This document shows positions 58,450 through 64,000 of a stretch of 64,000 nt of DNA, one piece after another. This DNA comes from Romanomermis culicivorax (taxonomy: Eukaryota; Nematoda; Enoplea; Mermithida; Mermithidae). A model generated the notes under the pieces. The model was not told the origin of the DNA, did no database searches, and saw only the letters and a list, made by a program, of their open reading frames with translations. The translations under genes were made by a program, and so were the position numbers. Numbering within the stretch: the first letter of the stretch is position 1; every line of letters begins with the position of its first letter. The DNA lies in NCBI GenBank assembly GCA_963922205.1, contig CAWUHX010000068.1, positions 496,001-560,000 of the forward strand, written 5' to 3'.

Positions 58450-59746
58450 CCCAATACAGTGAAACGCACAACAGCGAAACCCAAAATAGCGAGACTCAAG
58501 ACAGCCATTCTCAATACAGTGAAATCTCAATACAGCCATTCTCAAAACGTCGGGGTCTCAAAACAGCAATTTTCAATACAGCGAAATCTCAATACAGCGA
58601 TACTCAAAACAGCGAAGTCTCAAAAGAGCGATTCTCAAAAGAGTGAATCTAATACAGCGAATAATAAAAAGTTCCATGCATGTAAACCCACACATCATTT
58701 TTATAATAAATATGCTAATTAGTATATTAAAATCATTTTTGCTAGTTGAGATAGTCTATTTTTAGCCTCATTTGGGCATCTTAGTTTCACATGCTTTTGT
58801 GCAGCAGTTGCAGTAGATATGCACCATTCCAAAATCACAAAAAATATCTGCCAGAAAAACATTTTTGCGAAACGCTCGAATATTATCAGAGAGTATCGAA
58901 GGAGTTTTGTCGGTCATCGTCGAATTTTTTGAATGGAAGTTTATCCAACTCAGAGGATCAAAAAAGCTTTGAGCTTAGATGGTCTTGCGTATTGCTGTTA
59001 TTCAACCTGACAAAAAAAATTTGGCGCTGTGTCAAAACGCAAGGCAAGGATCGAATTTGGACTTCAGTTACAAATCAAGATCCGATTGTTCGCAAGAATC
59101 AAGATCACCCACCACCGTGTACGTGAAATTATCATAAAGATTCTCGATCAAAATTGTTTCGTATAGAGCTTAATGGTAAAAAAATTAAATTAATTAAAAT
59201 AATAAAACAAAATGAAATAAGCAAATATAATGAATAAAATAATTAAGCAGTAAAGGCAGAACAAAAAACAAATAATAAAAAACGAAAAGTAAAATAATGT
59301 AATAAAAAGTAAGTAAGAAAATACAACAAAGTACACAACCTGAGAAAATTAAATAAAAAGAAAAAAAGTGGCTCAAAATAAGAAGAATGTTAAAAATAAT
59401 AAGTCAATGAAGGAAAAAAACAAAAAACATGCATGTAGGTTAATGATAAACAAGCCAGAATAATAAGCTGTTGTGTCATGAAAACACATGCCATGGAGCC
59501 ATAATGTTAAAAATCTTTCGATTGGTGTGTGACAACCAGCATCCACCAGATAGGCCATGAGCCAAAACGTCTATCCCGCCCAATTCACTCTAAAGATAAC
59601 TTTTTTTAAATTCGGTATTTTGAAAATCTGTTCCAAGACTTCGCTTTATTGAGAATCACTGTTTTGAGACTCCGCTGTTTTGAGAATCGCTGTGTTGAGT
59701 CTCGCTATTTTGAGTTTTGCTGTTGTGTGTTTTGCTGAATAGTGGT
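58450..59746. mobile_element. Foldback element with 15-16-bp array arms (ACAGCGAAACTCAAA-type)
   Basis: The left arm (58450-58668) is about fourteen 14-16-bp units of the type AAACAGCGA(A/T)(A/T)CTCA. The right arm (59644-59746) holds six or seven inverse units (TTGAGAATCGCTGTTT). Between them lies about 1 kb of AT-rich sequence with no transposase; 59160-59430 is nearly pure A/T with AATAAA words. The right arm runs exactly opposite to the left, as expected for a foldback. Confidence 0.7.
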
Positions 59747-60704
59747 GAGACCGTTGTTCCTCGTATATAGTATTCCACTGTTTTGTAAAATTATGGAAAT
59801 TTCTTTGGCACATGGGAATGAACGATTAATGTAGTATGACTAATGAGGGAATGTTCCCAATGTAATTTACAAAATTGGATAAATAGTGCATTTTATTGCA
59901 TCCTGCTGTTCTGAAATGACCATTCACTGCTAGTCCTGGAATCAGCAATCACCACAAATTTCCATGCAAAAACAGCTCATTTGGGAAAGTTAGTTTAATT
60001 TCACAAAATCTTTTTGCAGTCTAAAAATTTTTGAAGTTTTTTGCATTTGGAAAGTAAAACATCGTCAGCATAGCACAATTACAGAATGTGCCGAATAATC
60101 CTTAATCTTCGTTTCTTGCCCGATTTATGAATTCTAGTTGCATGTTTCCAATATGATTTTTACATTTTTCCCGGCTCGAAAATAATTGAATTTGCTGAAA
60201 AATTAAACCTATCATCTATTAAACAAAGCCAGAAAGGATTCGTTTCTTGCTTTTTGCGCCGGAATAATGACATTCAAATCCAAGATGAGGTGTCTGCAGC
60301 CAAATTTTTCTCGCAACCTGTTTCTTTACGCTTTGGATAATTTGAAAATCCTGATTTGAAAATCAGAACATCAAAAGCATTTGATATGTTATAGCCATTA
60401 TCTGAATTGGAACTCAAAAGAGTTAATTTTCTTTATTTATTTTTGGTTCGCTGTGGACAAATTTTGAATTCTCAAGCTCAAAAAAGCCTAAATGAAGCTT
60501 CTGTCGACATTTTTGAATGAAAAAAGACGACTTGAAGCTAAAACAATTTTAATTTTTTTCACCAAATTCCGAAAAGTTCCATTGCATGAGAGTATTATCT
60601 TCATTTTCTGATGAACTGCAATCAAAAAATTTCATCAGAGGAAGTACTTTTTGGTAACATGAGTAAAATTGCAAATATTTAAAACTGCATCTGAAACAGA
60701 TGGT
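59747..60704. other. No recognised feature
   Basis: AT-rich, without supported exons or element ends. Confidence 0.4.
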
Positions 60705-61357
60705 GATTACTTTATTAGAAAATGCACCGATGGGGCAGAAAAAAAGAAGAATATTGGATAGTCGCCAAGCTTGAATAAGTAGTGAACTAGATTTTTGAAA
60801 ACTTGGGTTAAAGTTTGAAAAAATTCACTTTTCTAATATTGGATTTTCATTCTTTCTCAAACAAATTTTCTATGTCTGTGAAAAAGTATATTCTGCAGCA
60901 TCGTGCATTTTGTCCTTCCCCTGGGCATCAACTACAGCAAATTTTTTTCTATATGAAAATTATATGCGATGATGCCCGTGGCTGAATTCACTCAAATGTA
61001 TAGAAATGGTAAACCAATAGCATTCTAACTCCCCATCGATTCTGAGCTCCTGCCTCTCTTTCTAGCTGAAAAATAGCGAGGGAGCCACATTATAGTATTT
61101 TTCAGAACTATAAAAAAACCTGAGGTTGGTTGCACTAACCCAACATGAGGATAATTTCAACATCGGGATTGAATTGATGATCCTGAGTTTGAGCTAATCG
61201 CAATGTCCAAATTATTATCTTCCAGTGCACAAACAGTACTCACTTCAGGATTAACTAATACTGAGGTTTAAGTTCGAGTTTAAGAATTGCAAACATTTTT
61301 ATGTTTATTTGCTTTAGAGATAAGAAAATTATGCGAAAATGTTAGTGCAACCCGGCG
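60705..61357 (-). mobile_element. Half-copy of the 52408-53427 element, older
   Basis: It matches the inverse of 53427-52794: the arm (TTTATTAGAAAATGCACCGAT...), the middle (TCCTTCCCCTGGGCATCAACTA) and the small MITE with GTTAGTGCAACC at its end. It stops exactly at that MITE's terminus. Divergence is much higher than between the arms of the intact copy. Confidence 0.7.
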
Positions 61358-61362
61358 GCGCT

Positions 61363-61480
61363 ATGCCGTTAGGACGCAGACATTAGGACGCTGGAACATT
61401 AGGACGCAGGACATTAGGACGCAAGACATTAGGATGCAAGGATATTAGGACGGAAAGACACTAGGACACAGAACTTTTAA
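61363..61480 (+). repeat. 15-bp minisatellite (ACATTAGGACGCAGG-type)
   Basis: About seven units of 14-16 bp occur, of the type CATTAGGACGCAGGA. It begins five bases after the half-element above. No inverted partner is seen in the window. Confidence 0.8.
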
Positions 61481-62643
61481 CATCTGAGGACGTTGAAACA
61501 TATAATCATGTCACAAAATAATCGAATTTATTGCTGCATGGAAATTTTTCCCAGCATTAATTTTATTATATGAAAGATATGTGTTAATAATGTACTATTT
61601 CGTGTTCATGATTTCATTTTTTCTAATGAGAGAAAGTGACACTCAAGAAAAATCAAGCCCTTGTCTTTTCGAGATCCAGTGACACACCTGATCCATTTGC
61701 ATGTCCAAATGCTAACATGAGAGAAACAAATATTAATGAATTTTTACAATTCTAGCACTTTCTGTTATTTTTTGGCTCCCACTAAAATTTTATGCTTCCC
61801 TATTATTTTGCAAAACTGTTGAAATGAGACTTTGGTTAGACCGAGAAATATAATAAAGAGATTGGTATCAAAAGTTGATCTAATCAGTTACTAGCTAATT
61901 CACCTAAGCAGGCCAAAACCTTAGGTAGAAATAGTTCACAACAGTTCGATCGATCTCAAGTTCAACAAAGATCACCTGCTTTGGTTCCAAAGAACTGCAG
62001 AAGATCAAAATAACTCTCTGAGCTCAAGTAACTTCAAATCAGGGACAAACCTAGAAGTCAGACCGAGAATTGAGTCACAAATGTAGACTTGCATGCTGGG
62101 TGGCACACCAGAAATCCGGGGTCTTACCTGTATTCCCTCCGCTGTGAGATGTCGAATAAATGTCCAGACAAGGGACGTTGTATTTTGGCATAAACTCCAC
62201 AATAATATAACAAAATAATATTATAATAATTGGCCATGTGGCCCCCGATTACTTAATAATAAAAACACAAAAATCACCAATGACCAAAAACATAGACAAC
62301 TGGCACTTTTATGCACAGTGTTTATGCAAATCGGCGTCGACTTTGGCTATTTCTTTGCAACCTGGAGATAGACTATATCCATCCCTGACAAAACAAACTG
62401 CTCGTAAGACTTTTTCCATAAGACTCCAGGATGTGGCGTTTTGGGACTTTTCCAATATCGTTCAAACATATACAGAACTCTATTTTCCCATAGTACATAC
62501 ACAGCTTTCTTTTTGTCTAAAAATAGAATCAATATTTTTTAGGTTTAAACTGAGCATGTCATTTTTTGTGTGCCACGTTTTCCTGTTCAGTTTCTGGTAA
62601 AACTGTCACTTTTGTCAGTTCAGTTGTTAAATTTTTTAATAAT
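61481..62643. other. No recognised gene
   Basis: AT-rich sequence upstream of the MULE-like pseudogene. Short frames occur on both strands without support. Confidence 0.35.
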
Positions 62644-64000
62644 ATGGCTGGTGTTGTCAAATCTCATAAAAATTTTGATAAGTTTCTTCACGAGGGGAAA
62701 TTGTATTGCAAGGTAAAGCTTATGGATGCAATTATCCAAAGTTTTCAGAATGACATTTATAGGATCTGGAGAATGTCAATGGTTCAGTAAGCTGGAGATG
62801 CGACCAAAAATTTGGGCACCAAAAGTATAAGGGGCGACTAAAAGTGGACAATCAGGGTGTCATAAGGATCATTACACTGCATACTTGTGCCCTTGATGTT
62901 AATAGAGCTGAAGTAATGCTTCAAATAATTAGAACACATGATAATTTCTTATTGTTTATATATTTTTTTAGATTTTACAAGCGGTTACCACTGCAAGACA
63001 AAGGGCCATTCAAACTCAAGAAACTTCTCAACAAATTATATCGGCCGCAACAGGACCATTGACCAACAAAGGCAAAGCCAGATTTCCATGATACCGTACA
63101 ATTCAACGACAATTGGCTCGTGATCAGATGCGTGTTCATATGCCTTATCCAAATGCTTTAACCATAGCGGATATAAATATACCTCCAGCTTTATCCATTA
63201 CAATAGGTGGTGCTCCATTTCTTTTATTCGACTTGGGAGCCGCTGATCCGGACCGTTTTTTCATATTTGGGACTGAACAGAATATCGAAACACTACAAAA
63301 CAGTCGGGTGAATTTTAAAAAAATTTTGACTTATTGTGAAAATTTGGCAAGCTTATTTCTTAAAACCTAAAATCAAAGCTGGCGTTGTAAAAGGGGACGG
63401 TTCAGCCAGCTATCCCCCAGATTTCAGTACCCTACCCAAATTTTGAAAATTTCAATGTATTCAAATTTTCCTGGAAATTTTTAAGAAAACGGTAATATTT
63501 TTTCGCTAAAATTAAGTAGTTAGAACTTATCCAAAAGTGATCACAATGCTCTAAAACTTCGTTTTTATAAAATGTTCCTGAGCGTGCTTTTCATTTCCAA
63601 TGGTAGTGAAAATACATGTTCCCGAAGAGAGGGATTTGCTGGGGGTTCTGTCTGACCCCTTGTAGAACCCTGGCTGACCATCAACAGAATCTCCGCTGAT
63701 CACCCAGAATTTCTACTTTTTTGGAACATTTCTAACTTTAGTCAAATAAATTTCCCAACAGCTAAAAGTCATAAAATTGCCCAAAAATTTAGTAGACCGT
63801 AAGTACCATTCTGTATCTGTATACATATATTCTATACAATTGTTTAAAAGCCAAGAAATTCATAGAATCTAAAAGCTTTTGGGTAAATTTTATCACTGTC
63901 CAAAGTGACAAGAGTGTGGATGTATTATGATATTGTCAAATATACTTGTAGACACCATGGTACTAGCCATTCTTTATTTCAGATGTGGAGCTGCGACAGC
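62644..64000 (+). pseudogene. FLYWCH/MULE transposase-like gene, decayed, runs off the right edge
   Basis: Candidate exons are 62644-62712 (HKNFDKFLHEGKLYCK), 62788-62912 (SWRCDQKFG...GRLKV...LHTCALD), 62972-63307 and 63983-64000 onward. The first two give a FLYWCH-type zinc finger; the third has the linker and start of the MULE transposase core (RFFIFGTEQNIETLQNS), continuing as MWSCDS at the window end. Exons 2 to 4 join in phase, but exon 1 is one base out of frame with exon 2. An in-frame TGA at 63089-63091 replaces a conserved Arg position. Host-domesticated FLYWCH genes have the same order, but the breaks favour a dead transposon. The catalytic residues lie beyond the window. Confidence 0.65.
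63600..63720. mobile_element. Family-D MITE fragment inside the MULE-like pseudogene
   Basis: Words GATTTGCTGGGGGTTC, CTGGCTGACC and CCCAGAATTTCTAC match parts of 31508-31921. Neither terminus is intact. Confidence 0.45.

Noticed and set aside
58450-58668. CRISPR-like array
   Set aside because: Units are contiguous with no spacers, and the DNA is clearly nuclear eukaryotic.
58383-58722. Gln/Ser-rich repeat peptides (NSETQ, NTAKSQ)
   Set aside because: They are translations of the foldback arm array in two frames at once, with no start or splice context.
59194-59376. Minus-strand membrane-like frame
   Set aside because: The source is an almost pure A/T low-complexity tract; composition alone explains it.

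Overview
This is a stretch of AT-rich, intron-rich and transposon-rich nematode genomic DNA. The nematode assignment rests on four things seen in the sequence. There is a complete cuticle-collagen gene with the nematode N-terminal cuticle domain. There is a secreted Cys-rich gene of the CPG4-like (chondroitin proteoglycan 4) type. There is a degenerate block of the nematode telomere hexamer TTAGGC. Splice-acceptor-like TTTAG/TTTCAG motifs also sit directly in front of two start codons, as expected for spliced-leader trans-splicing. Species cannot be named from sequence alone. Introns are larger, and mobile elements much denser, than in C. elegans.

Four protein-coding genes could be assembled exon by exon with consistent splice phases: (1) minus strand 822-6808, a 7-exon, 568-aa MARCH1/8-like membrane RING-CH E3 ubiquitin ligase; (2) plus strand 37066-39705, a 4-exon, 281-aa cuticle collagen; (3) plus strand about 41422-46063, an 8-exon CATIP-like ciliogenesis/actin protein with a long acidic insertion and an RIIa-like C-terminus; (4) plus strand 47395-56735, a 6-exon, 269-aa secreted Cys-rich CPG4-like protein. 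The last exons of an unidentified plus-strand gene end at 37021, only 44 nt before the collagen start codon. Further coding-looking exon fragments at 32.1-35.6 kb may belong to that gene or to decayed sequence. A decayed BED-finger/hAT-type transposase (56981-58286) and a decayed FLYWCH/MULE transposase running off the right edge (62644-64000) are transposon genes.

Almost everything else is mobile or repetitive. At least eight families of non-autonomous elements with terminal inverted repeats are present, many with exact 8-bp target duplications (hAT-like). Several are nested in one another, and several carry long poly-C/poly-G tracts. The tract 21-29.3 kb is a near-continuous mosaic of them. 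A second class consists of foldback elements whose inverted arms are themselves tandem arrays of 14-18 bp units (14.94-17.01 kb, 48.86-49.23 kb, 58.45-59.75 kb), each with an unrelated unit. There is also a 1,020-bp element with ~200-bp near-identical inverted arms (52408-53427), a 98-bp satellite inside an intron (51.41-52.21 kb), and an LTR-retrotransposon remnant between ~250-bp direct repeats (29.47-31.34 kb).

No operon-like functional pathway links the genes. The layout is a normal gene-poor, repeat-rich nematode region. The most unusual content is the set of array-armed foldback elements, the CATIP-like gene architecture, and the 44-nt spacing in front of the collagen gene. All splice sites and family assignments were read by eye, without alignment software or transcripts.
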